Assembly: GCA_020027255.1 (NCBI GenBank)
Contig: JAHRAP010000048.1
Coordinates: forward strand, 1-6,196
Length of the DNA stretch: 6,196 nucleotides
Direction of reading: 5' to 3'
Origin: Nitrosopumilaceae archaeon
GTDB lineage: Archaea; Thermoproteota; Nitrososphaeria; Nitrososphaerales; Nitrosopumilaceae
Under the pieces are notes generated by a model. The model searched no databases. It saw nothing but the letters and a program-made list of their open reading frames with translations, and was not told where the DNA came from. The translations under genes and the position numbers were made by a program. How positions within the stretch are numbered: position 1 is the first letter of the stretch; the number at the start of each line of letters is the position of its first letter. Shown piece by piece: positions 1 to 6,158 of the stretch.

Positions 1-786
1 TATTGTGGTATAACGTAACTTAGCATCTTTATGAGCAACTAATTCAACTACAGCTGAATGTAATGATTCTGAAGAATATACAGGAGCGGTGCATCCTTCT
101 ATGTAATGACACTCAGCACCTTCATCAATAATAATTAATGTTCTTTCAAATTGACCTATGTTTTTTGCATTTATTCTGAAATAAGCTTGCAGAGGCATGT
201 CTACTTTAACGTTTGGAGGCACGTAAATGAACGATCCGCCGCTCCATACCGCACTGTTCAAAGCTGCAAATTTATTGTCTTCTGGTGGTATTATTTTACC
301 AAAGTATTTTTTAAATAATTCAGGCTTATTTTTTAGTGCAGTATCAGTATCCAAAAAAATCACACCCTGTTTTTCTAAGTCGTCTCTAAGGTGGTGGTAT
401 ACCACTTCAGATTCGTATTGAGCCCCTACACCTGCTAAAAATTTTTTTTCTGCTTCCGGAATACCTAATTTATCAAACGTATTTTTAACATCTTTAGGAA
501 CATTATCCCAATCATTTTCAGTTTTTTCTGATGCTTTAGCATAATAATATATATTTTGAAAATCTATTGAATTAAGATTTCCACCCCATTGCGGCATTGG
601 TTTTTTCATAAATATATCAAAAGCCCTTAATCTAAAATCTAACATCCATTGTGGTTCGTTTTTATGTTTACTAATTCCTATAATTGTGTCTTTAATCAAC
701 CCTTTTCTACTAAGATGAACATACATATCAGTAGAATTTTTAAAATCATATTTTGAATAATCCATTTTAAGATCCTTTGTATCCAT
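1..786 (-). CDS. sufB: Fe-S cluster assembly scaffold SufB, N-terminal part (cut by window edge)
   Basis: SufB is the core of the cytosolic SUF complex (SufBC2D or SufB2C2), which builds iron-sulfur clusters and passes them to apoproteins; SufC is its ATPase partner. The visible 262 residues translate without a stop and leave the window in frame, so about 200 C-terminal residues of a usual 460-480 residue protein are missing. Family hallmarks are GVGAQYESEVVYH (residues 119-131), WSGGSFIYVPPNV (181-193), QFERTLIIIDEGAECHYIEG (212-231) and CTAP directly after it, then LHSAVVELVAH (242-252). Cys232 in EGCTAP matches the conserved Cys implicated in cluster building in E. coli SufB. I chose ATG 786 because a TATA-like element is centred 26 bases upstream; in-frame ATGs at 801 and 765 are alternatives. 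It lies downstream of hemD on the same strand but appears to have its own promoter. Partner genes (sufC, sufD) are not in the window. The family call is very secure; the exact start is not. Confidence 0.97.
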   Translation of the reverse strand, partial: MDTKDLKMDYSKYDFKNSTDMYVHLSRKGLIKDTIIGISKHKNEPQWMLDFRLRAFDIFMKKPMPQWGGNLNSIDFQNIYYYAKASEKTENDWDNVPKDVKNTFDKLGIPEAEKKFLAGVGAQYESEVVYHHLRDDLEKQGVIFLDTDTALKNKPELFKKYFGKIIPPEDNKFAALNSAVWSGGSFIYVPPNVKVDMPLQAYFRINAKNIGQFERTLIIIDEGAECHYIEGCTAPVYSSESLHSAVVELVAHKDAKLRYTTI

Positions 787-807
787 GTTATGATTAATCA
801 TTTTATG

Positions 808-816
808 TTATAAATA
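808..816 (-). promoter_or_regulatory. TATA-like promoter element of sufB
   Basis: Read on the minus strand this is TATTTATAA, centred 26 bases upstream of ATG 786. That is the spacing expected for an archaeal TATA box driving a leaderless or nearly leaderless transcript. No clear Shine-Dalgarno sequence precedes that ATG. A second, weaker TATA-like stretch (ATTATATG, 826-833) lies about 28 bases upstream of the alternative ATG 801. The assignment rests on spacing and composition only; in such A/T-rich DNA chance matches are common. Confidence 0.5.
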
Positions 817-867
817 GATTCTACATATAATACTACTTGTAGATGTGAGTAGACCAAACAAATATTC

Positions 868-1659
868 TTATAAAATAGCAGAGATGGTTTTGATTGCTCC
901 TTTTATAGTATAAGATTTAGCGGTTATGTTTTTCACATTAAATTTAACGAGCTCGTGAGATGTAGTAGGCCCAATTGAAACTATTTTAATATCACGTAAT
1001 TTGTTTTCTATGGTATTACTGTCACAATATCTCAAAATTATTTCGAAGAACGATTTGACTGAAGATGAGCTTGTAAAAATGATTCCGTCTACTTTACCAT
1101 GTATGAATAATTTATGAAATTTGGTCCATGTTTTAACATCATGGAATGTAATTGTATCATAAACATAATTTTCTTTAACATGTAAACCAATTTTTTGAAG
1201 AAGCATAAACAAGAACGGCGTAGAAGCACTACTACGTGGCACAATTACTTTTTTGTCATAAGCATTAAGTTTGGTAAAAATTTCACCTATGCCCACTGAA
1301 GAATATCTAGTTGGCATATAAGACACTTTAATATTTTCATGTTCTAATGCACATTTTGTTTTTGGTCCAACTGCGACTACTATAGTATTTGCTATTGCAA
1401 GTTGGAGTTTATTGTATCTAGAAACATTAGTAGCTTCAGAAAACAATAACTTAACAGCTTTTGCACTCATAAAAATAGAAAAGTGAGGCTTATAATTGAT
1501 TACAGAGTTAATGAATTTATCTAAGATGTTATTCTTTTTTATTATTTGGATAGTGGGTAATGCGAAGGGAATTGCATTTACATGTTTCAAAGAAGAAATG
1601 AATTCTCCAGATTCATTTTCAGATCTGGTTATAACTATTGTTTTACCATCAATTGTCAT
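868..1659 (-). CDS. hemD: Uroporphyrinogen-III synthase
   Basis: HemD is a cytosolic enzyme that cyclises hydroxymethylbilane with inversion of ring D, giving uroporphyrinogen III. The family is poorly conserved but its two-domain layout is visible. From ATG 1659 (263 residues): ITR (10-12) opens the first domain; MSAKAV (64-69), VAVGPKT (95-101) and a PTRYSSVG-type segment follow; VPRSS (about 140-144) is in the second domain; DGIIFTSSSSV (191-201), SIGPTTSHEL (228-237) and SYTIKG (249-254) close the protein. The length fits the family's usual 250-270 residues. It is the last gene of the hemL-hemC-cobA-hemD run and overlaps the end of cobA by 11 bases, which suggests translational coupling. 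An in-frame GTG at 1668 would add three residues (MIF) and lengthen the overlap to 20 bases; I prefer the ATG because the next residues already match the usual start of the family. Its product is the substrate of the CobA encoded just upstream. Confidence 0.9.
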   Translation of the reverse strand: MTIDGKTIVITRSENESGEFISSLKHVNAIPFALPTIQIIKKNNILDKFINSVINYKPHFSIFMSAKAVKLLFSEATNVSRYNKLQLAIANTIVVAVGPKTKCALEHENIKVSYMPTRYSSVGIGEIFTKLNAYDKKVIVPRSSASTPFLFMLLQKIGLHVKENYVYDTITFHDVKTWTKFHKLFIHGKVDGIIFTSSSSVKSFFEIILRYCDSNTIENKLRDIKIVSIGPTTSHELVKFNVKNITAKSYTIKGAIKTISAIL

Positions 1660-2404
1660 AAATATCACGTTTGGAAATGGTTTTAGCTAAACTTACAACA
1701 TGGCCTACTACTATTATTACAGGTGGCAGTACCTGAAGATTTTGTATTTTATTAGAGATTGTAGAGATTGTTCCTAGAATCGTTTTATGGTTTTGCATAG
1801 TACCGTGTTGGATCACTGCTATAGGCATATTTGTGTTCATTCCACCGTCAATAAATTGTTTGCAGATAGAATCAAGTTTAGACAGTCCCATAAATATTAC
1901 TATTGTATCAGCACAACCAGCCAATTTTTTCCAATTTATATTTTTAGTTTTTGAAATATTTTCACTACCAGTTACGAAAGCTAATGATGATGCGATTTTT
2001 CTATGTGTTAATGGTATTCCAGAATAAATAGGTGCTCCAATTCCAGAAGATATGCCCGGAACTATTTCAAAGTCAATCATATGATTCTTTAAGTATTCCG
2101 CTTCTTCACCTCCACGTCCAAAGATCATTGGATCCCCACCTTTGAGTCGTACTACATGTTTCTTGGTTTGAGCAAATTTTAGCATGAGTTTATTTGTATA
2201 TTTTTCTTGATGAAGATAATCATCACCAATACTTCGTCCAACGTATATTTTTTCTGTTTGTTCAGGTATTAATGAGAGTATCTCTTTGCTGACAAGTCGA
2301 TCGTATAAAACTATATCAGCCATTTTGATTAATTCGAACCCTCTGCGCGTTAATAAATTAGGATCCCCAGGTCCAGATCCAACTAAATATACTATGCCAG
2401 TCAC
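1649..2404 (-). CDS. cobA: Uroporphyrinogen-III C-methyltransferase (SUMT)
   Basis: SUMT transfers two methyl groups from S-adenosylmethionine to C2 and C7 of uroporphyrinogen III, making precorrin-2, the common precursor of siroheme, cobalamin and, in the archaeal Ahb route, heme. The 251 residues are one tetrapyrrole-methylase domain. Motifs seen: VGSGPGDP (8-15), LYDRLVS (33-39), VRLKGGDPMIFGRGGEE (85-101), PGISS (116-120), GIPLTHR (129-135), IVIFMG (168-173) and PPVIIVVGHVV (227-237). There is no fused CysG-type dehydrogenase/ferrochelatase part and no fused HemD domain; hemD is a separate overlapping gene. The start codon is GTG, sharing the four bases GTGA with the hemC stop, and the protein begins right before the first glycine-rich motif, so nothing longer is needed. 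The usual VTGH segment reads VTGS here (145-148), a change I consider minor. Gene symbol sumT is equally used. Family assignment is very secure; which downstream branches exist in this organism cannot be seen. Confidence 0.97.
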   Translation of the reverse strand: MTGIVYLVGSGPGDPNLLTRRGFELIKMADIVLYDRLVSKEILSLIPEQTEKIYVGRSIGDDYLHQEKYTNKLMLKFAQTKKHVVRLKGGDPMIFGRGGEEAEYLKNHMIDFEIVPGISSGIGAPIYSGIPLTHRKIASSLAFVTGSENISKTKNINWKKLAGCADTIVIFMGLSKLDSICKQFIDGGMNTNMPIAVIQHGTMQNHKTILGTISTISNKIQNLQVLPPVIIVVGHVVSLAKTISKRDIYDN

Positions 2405-3336
2405 ATATCACACCATATATTGAAATTTGTTTGCCAACCTATTGCCATTTTGTCAATACCTTGCATATAGAGATCTTTATAGACAGCTTCACCTATTTTC
2501 TCGGTGTTATTTTTATTTGTTTTTTTGGTTGTATTAATTGATTTTTTGCCATCTATAGAATAAGCGGTAGCAGATAATAGTAATGAATTACTATGTATTT
2601 TAGCGTATGCAGCGATTGGAAATTTACAACCTGATTCTATGAAAAATGAGAGTGATCTTTCAGCATCTGCTTCTAATCTAGAATGATCATCTTCAATGGT
2701 TTTTAACATTTTAATTACATCAAGATTATCTTTTTTACATACTATACCTAATGCGCCCTGACCAGGAGATGGTGGAAAAGAAAATAATGGCAAATTTGAA
2801 AAATTTCCACGATACCCAATACGAACAATACCAGCTTTTGCAAGTATTAATCCGTCCAGTTGTCTATTAGTCAATGCTTTTATTCGGGATTCGATGTTGC
2901 GACGTATAGGTTTTATTATTACATAAGGACGTATTCTAGTGATTTGTATAGCTCGCCTAATGCTACTTGTTCCTACGATAGCATTTGTTTGGATTTTATT
3001 CAGCGTGAGGTTGTTGGCCGATATAAAAATATCATTTACCATAGATCGTTTTGGCACACAACAGATGATTAACTCAGAATGTAAACTGGTAGGAATATCT
3101 TTCAAGCTGTGTACCGCAAAATCTATTTCACCATGTAGTACAGCCAAATCTATTTCTTTTTCGAATACGCCTTTTCTATTCATCATAAAAATTGGTTTAT
3201 GCACTACATCACCTTTTGTCAAAATAGTTTTAATTTCATATTCATTATTTGGATGAAATTTTTTTAGTTGTGAAATCACTTCGTTAGTTTGAATTAAAGC
3301 TAATTTGCTTTTTCTAGTACCCACCAGATATTTCAA
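2401..3336 (-). CDS. hemC: Porphobilinogen deaminase (hydroxymethylbilane synthase)
   Basis: HemC joins four porphobilinogen molecules into hydroxymethylbilane on a covalently bound dipyrromethane cofactor in the cytosol. The 311-residue length is normal. Seen in order: GTRKSKLALIQT (6-17), TKGD (40-43), GVFEKEIDLAVLHGEIDFAV (56-75), HSLKDIP (76-82) with catalytic Asp80 (E. coli Asp84), VGTSSIRR (121-128) with substrate-binding Arg127 and Arg128, PIRRNIESR (143-151), PSPGQGALGI (189-198) and ESGCKFPIAAYA (234-245). Cys237 is the expected cofactor attachment site (E. coli Cys242). Arg145 and Arg151 line up with E. coli Arg149 and Arg155, but residue 146, normally Gly in an RGN motif, is Arg. 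The start is TTG, overlapping the hemL stop as TTGA; no ATG or GTG was found in the nearby upstream reading frame, and a GTG four codons further in would cut into the N-terminal strand. The overlaps on both sides point to one polycistronic message. Confidence 0.97.
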   Translation of the reverse strand: MKYLVGTRKSKLALIQTNEVISQLKKFHPNNEYEIKTILTKGDVVHKPIFMMNRKGVFEKEIDLAVLHGEIDFAVHSLKDIPTSLHSELIICCVPKRSMVNDIFISANNLTLNKIQTNAIVGTSSIRRAIQITRIRPYVIIKPIRRNIESRIKALTNRQLDGLILAKAGIVRIGYRGNFSNLPLFSFPPSPGQGALGIVCKKDNLDVIKMLKTIEDDHSRLEADAERSLSFFIESGCKFPIAAYAKIHSNSLLLSATAYSIDGKKSINTTKKTNKNNTEKIGEAVYKDLYMQGIDKMAIGWQTNFNIWCDM

Positions 3337-4607
3337 TTCTTGATGATCTTCAATGATTTTGCATATGCGTCTATAGTTTTGTTGATATCAATATCAGTGT
3401 GAGCATAAGATATAAAAACAGACTCGAATTGCGATGGAGGTATAAAAACACCACTAGTTAAAAGAAAACTAAAAAGTTTTTGAAATTTTTTACTGTTGGC
3501 TGTTTGGCATGTTTGATAATTGGTAACTGGAATATCAGTAAAGAAAATTTGATACATAGAATTCATACTATTAATTTGATGTGGAATATTTAGATCTGTT
3601 GCAATATCATCAATTGCAGATGTAAGTTTTGTACAATGTTTGTTTAGTTTCAAATATAATTTATTTTTTAATTTGTTAATTGTCTTAATTGCATGTATTG
3701 CAGCAGTTACAGATATTGGGTTACCTGCAAACGTGCTAGCTTGATATACTTTTCCAATAGGTGCCAAACATTCTAATATTTCATGGTTGCCGCCAACAGC
3801 ACCTATAGCAAAGCCATTACCAAGTATTTTTCCAAGTATAGTAACGTCAGGTGTGATGCCAAACACTTTCTGAGCTCCACCGTCAGATGCTCTAAAACCA
3901 GTGACTATTTCATCGAATATTAGTGGTATACCATAATCACGTGTCAATTTTCTTACTATTTCTAAATATTTTTTTGCCGGAGGTATAACACCCATATTTG
4001 CTAATATTGGTTCAATTATAAATCCAGCTATACTTGTGTTTTTTTGAATTACATTTTCTAATTCATCAATGTCATTATATTGTACCACAATAGTATTATT
4101 GACTAAATCACTAAATTGACTACTTTTTGATGCGTTAGCAAATCCAGATCCAGATCCAGTTAAAACTTCATCATATGAACCATGGTAACAACCTTCGCAT
4201 TTAATTATTTTTTTGTTGGAAGTATATCCTTTTACAAGTCGTATTGCAGTCATAGTAGCTTCTGTACCAGTATTCACTAGCCTTATCTTTTCCATAGACG
4301 GGAAATTATTTTGTATTAGCTGTGATAATGTTATTTCGAGTTTAGTAGGAGTGCAAAATAATGTACCATTATCAATTTGATCTATTACGGCTGAAGTTAT
4401 TTTTTTATACCCATGGCCTAATAACATAGCACCATAACAATTACAAAAATCAATGTACTTGGTTCCGTCTTCATCCCACAAGTAACTGTCTTGAGATTTT
4501 GCTATGAAGAGTGGGTATGGATCAAAATATCTTACCGGGCTGTTCACACCTCCAGGAATTAATTTTTTAGCTTTATCAAAAAGATTTTTGGATTTTTTGG
4601 ATGTCAT
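3333..4607 (-). CDS. hemL: Glutamate-1-semialdehyde 2,1-aminomutase
   Basis: HemL is a pyridoxal-phosphate enzyme that converts glutamate-1-semialdehyde, produced by HemA from glutamyl-tRNA, into 5-aminolevulinate, the first committed tetrapyrrole precursor (C5 route). The 424 residues match the family length. Seen: IPGGVNSPVRYF (17-28) at the N terminus, NTGTEATMTAIRL (112-124), the EGCYHGSYD segment (138-146) that holds the cofactor, EPILANMGVIPP (199-210), FDEIVTGFR (231-239) with the Asp that contacts the pyridine nitrogen, LGKILGNG (258-265) with Lys260 as the Schiff-base lysine, and STFAGNPISVTA (291-302). The EGCYHG and NTGTEATMSAIRL-like motifs favour HemL over the related ornithine and acetylornithine aminotransferases. 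The ATG start places the protein beginning as in other HemL proteins. It is the first gene of the overlapping hemL-hemC-cobA-hemD run, so the promoter and inverted repeat just upstream probably govern all four. hemA and hemB are not adjacent here. Confidence 0.98.
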   Translation of the reverse strand: MTSKKSKNLFDKAKKLIPGGVNSPVRYFDPYPLFIAKSQDSYLWDEDGTKYIDFCNCYGAMLLGHGYKKITSAVIDQIDNGTLFCTPTKLEITLSQLIQNNFPSMEKIRLVNTGTEATMTAIRLVKGYTSNKKIIKCEGCYHGSYDEVLTGSGSGFANASKSSQFSDLVNNTIVVQYNDIDELENVIQKNTSIAGFIIEPILANMGVIPPAKKYLEIVRKLTRDYGIPLIFDEIVTGFRASDGGAQKVFGITPDVTILGKILGNGFAIGAVGGNHEILECLAPIGKVYQASTFAGNPISVTAAIHAIKTINKLKNKLYLKLNKHCTKLTSAIDDIATDLNIPHQINSMNSMYQIFFTDIPVTNYQTCQTANSKKFQKLFSFLLTSGVFIPPSQFESVFISYAHTDIDINKTIDAYAKSLKIIKN

Positions 4608-4629
4608 ATTTGTAAATAATTTTACAAAT
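4608..4629. promoter_or_regulatory. 22-base inverted repeat, possible operator of the hemL operon
   Basis: Two perfect 9-base arms, ATTTGTAAA and TTTACAAAT, are separated by four bases and end directly against the hemL ATG. The right end abuts a TATA-like element, so the repeat covers the stretch between promoter and start codon, where a leaderless or short-leader transcript would begin. A repressor bound there could block RNA polymerase. Alternatives are a hairpin at the 3' end of the phoU message, or chance in A/T-rich DNA. The repeat itself is certain; the operator role is inference, and I cannot name the regulator. Confidence 0.4.
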
Positions 4630-4630
4630 C

Positions 4631-4638
4631 ATAATATT
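4631..4638 (-). promoter_or_regulatory. TATA-like promoter element of the hemL operon
   Basis: On the minus strand this reads AATATTAT, centred about 27-28 bases upstream of the hemL ATG, the spacing of an archaeal TATA box for a leaderless transcript. No clear Shine-Dalgarno sequence precedes the ATG. hemL is the first gene after a 76-base gap and the following genes overlap, so a promoter is expected here. The match is only moderate, as the surrounding DNA is very A/T rich. Confidence 0.45.
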
Positions 4639-4683
4639 ATTCTATCAGTTTATGGAATGATTATCTTATCCAAACACAATCAT

Positions 4684-5349
4684 TTATAAATTATCGTTTT
4701 CAACATGATGAGATATTTGAGTCTTGGTTGGTCTGTGTTTTCCAGTAACTATGTAATTTACAGCATCGCTCATGAATACTGCATGATCACCTATTCTTTC
4801 CAGATATCTTAATATCAATGCTTCAACCAATGCACATTTGGTATTGGTAGAGTTTATGAGAATGGGTAATCTTTTTCTATATATTCTGTCTATGAATTTT
4901 TCGTTTTCTTGTATTATTAGTGCCTTTCTTATATCAAGTGTCGAGAAAGATAATATTGCATCTTTGATTATTTGTTTTACTTTATCAGAAATTTCAGTAA
5001 GCATTAAGTTTTTACATTCATTGATATTTCCAAATAGATCTCGTACTAATGTTATATCATATGCATATCTACCAAATCTAGAAAATGCATATGAGATTTC
5101 TGTAGATGAACGAATAAGTCTAAAATCATCTGCTACCGGTTGATACCTTAATAATATATCAAATGTTAAATCTTCGACTTCAAAATACTTATCTTTAATT
5201 TTGTTAGATAGTCCATAAACATCTTTGGTACAATTTTTGTTTTCCAAGTACGAGTCTATGGCTAATGAAATGCATGTAATTGACATTGTCCCCATATCAG
5301 ACATTAGTGTTGATAATTTTGCCAATGATGGATCTATTAATCGCGTCAT
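4684..5349 (-). CDS. phoU: PhoU family phosphate-uptake regulator
   Basis: PhoU proteins are cytosolic, all-helical, and built of two repeated three-helix bundles that bind metal clusters. In bacteria they restrain the Pst phosphate importer and its signalling; in archaea the partner is less clear. The 221 residues show both repeats. The first has LLRYQPVADDFRLIRSS (66-82) followed by FSRFGRYAYDI (89-99); the second ends in RYLERIGDHAVFMSDAV (181-197) and the VTGKH tail (201-205). The second-repeat ERIGDHA motif is intact, whereas the matching place in the first repeat reads SRFGRYA, without the acidic Glu and Asp that bind metal. The ATG follows the pstB stop codon with no gap (TAA then ATG), so the two genes are surely co-transcribed and the phosphate role is supported by context. 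After the basic/polar tail (206-221) there is no DNA-binding domain, unlike some archaeal PhoU-like proteins. Confidence 0.93.
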   Translation of the reverse strand: MTRLIDPSLAKLSTLMSDMGTMSITCISLAIDSYLENKNCTKDVYGLSNKIKDKYFEVEDLTFDILLRYQPVADDFRLIRSSTEISYAFSRFGRYAYDITLVRDLFGNINECKNLMLTEISDKVKQIIKDAILSFSTLDIRKALIIQENEKFIDRIYRKRLPILINSTNTKCALVEALILRYLERIGDHAVFMSDAVNYIVTGKHRPTKTQISHHVENDNL

Positions 5350-6126
5350 TTAACCAAAGAAGCCTTTTACATATTTTGCGGTTAATTTATCATTTGGTGA
5401 AGTGAAAAGTTTTTTAGTTTCGTCAAATTCTATCAGTTTTCCTAAATACATAAACGCCGTGTAATCAGATATTCTTATAGCTTGTTGCATATTGTGAGTA
5501 ACTATAATAATGGTTAGTTTGGTTTTTAGATTCATTATTGTTTCTTCGATTTTCTGTGTGGATATTGGATCCAAAGCAGATGAAGGTTCATCCATCAATA
5601 ATATTTCTGGCTGTATTGCTAGAGCACGAGCTATACAAAGGCGTTGTTGTTGCCCTCCAGATAATTCAATTGCAGGTTTTTTAAGATCGTCTTTAACTTC
5701 ATCCCATAAATAAGCCAATTTGAGTGAGTTTTCTACAGATTCATTGAGAATTTTCTTATTTTTGATGCCATTAAGTCTCAATCCAGCAGTTACGTTATCA
5801 TAAATAGACATAGTTGGAAATGGGTTTGGTTTTTGAAAAACCATTCCTACTTTACGGCGATGGTATATAGGATTTATACTAGTCAAATACGAATTTATGT
5901 TATCTATAATTACTTTACCCATAACTTTGACATTCTTATTCATGTCATGCATTCTATTTAAGCATCTAAGGAAACTTGTTTTGCCACATCCAGAAGGTCC
6001 AATCAATGAAGTTACAGTATTAGCCTTAAATTTCATGGTTATATCTTTAACAGATATAATATTGTTATACAAAACTGTAATATTTTCTGCTATTAATTTA
6101 TACTGTTCCATTGGTTTCACAATCAT
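5350..6126 (-). CDS. pstB: Phosphate ABC transporter ATP-binding subunit PstB
   Basis: PstB is the ATPase of the high-affinity phosphate importer PstSCAB; two copies sit on the cytoplasmic face of the PstC/PstA membrane pair. From ATG 6126 (258 residues) the standard ABC parts are in order: Walker A GPSGCGKT (43-50, Lys49), Q-loop MVFQKPNPFP with Gln98, signature LSGGQQQR (155-162), Walker B ILLMDE (175-180), the D-loop SALD and switch His211 in VTHN. The Q-loop PNPFP, the LNRMHDM segment after Walker A, and the C-terminal AKYVKGFFG are typical of PstB rather than other ABC subfamilies. The start is uncertain: an in-frame TTG at 6132 adds two residues, and an ATG at 6111 (MEQYKLIAEN) would give a 253-residue protein whose beginning also fits the family. 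phoU follows immediately. pstA, pstC and pstS are not in the window; the 70 bases upstream carry in-frame stops, so at most the tail of a preceding gene is present. Confidence 0.97.
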   Translation of the reverse strand: MIVKPMEQYKLIAENITVLYNNIISVKDITMKFKANTVTSLIGPSGCGKTSFLRCLNRMHDMNKNVKVMGKVIIDNINSYLTSINPIYHRRKVGMVFQKPNPFPTMSIYDNVTAGLRLNGIKNKKILNESVENSLKLAYLWDEVKDDLKKPAIELSGGQQQRLCIARALAIQPEILLMDEPSSALDPISTQKIEETIMNLKTKLTIIIVTHNMQQAIRISDYTAFMYLGKLIEFDETKKLFTSPNDKLTAKYVKGFFG

Positions 6127-6151
6127 AATCAAAATAATAGTAACTCATTTC

Positions 6152-6158
6152 TAAATAT
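6152..6158 (-). promoter_or_regulatory. Possible TATA-like element upstream of pstB
   Basis: ATATTTA on the minus strand is centred about 29 bases upstream of ATG 6126 and 23 bases upstream of the TTG at 6132. It could be a TATA box giving pstB-phoU its own transcript, but the whole 6133-6196 stretch is A/T rich and pstB is often co-transcribed with pstCA, so this is weak. Confidence 0.2.

Noticed and set aside
394..405. A perfect 12-base palindrome, GTGGTATACCAC.
   Set aside because: It lies inside sufB where the conserved Val-Val-Tyr-His-His stretch dictates most of the bases, and it is far from any promoter.
227..421. A 64-codon plus-strand open frame near the left edge.
   Set aside because: It is antisense to the clear SufB reading frame and has no recognisable features. 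The same applies to plus-strand frames at 1496-1690, 1833-2027, 2860-3072, 4504-4689, 4838-5143, 5510-5713 and 5897-6154, which lie mostly or entirely opposite real genes.
1961..1972. VTGS in place of the common VTGH in CobA.
   Set aside because: Every other SUMT motif is intact and this position is not one I can tie firmly to catalysis; probably normal variation.
2939..3256. A 105-codon open frame on the plus strand.
   Set aside because: It lies fully opposite hemC, whose minus-strand translation has all family motifs. The plus-strand protein has no recognisable domain, and long antisense frames are expected here.
4144..4161. A short tandem repeat (ccagat units).
   Set aside because: It encodes the Gly-Ser-Gly-Ser-Gly loop of HemL, which is a family feature, so it is not an independent repeat.
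4656..4684. An inverted repeat, AATGATT and AATCATT with a 15-base spacer, just after the phoU stop; considered as a terminator.
   Set aside because: The stem is short and nearly all A/T, the loop is long, and no T-run follows it in the direction of transcription. Archaeal termination relies mainly on U-rich tracts, so I cannot support it.
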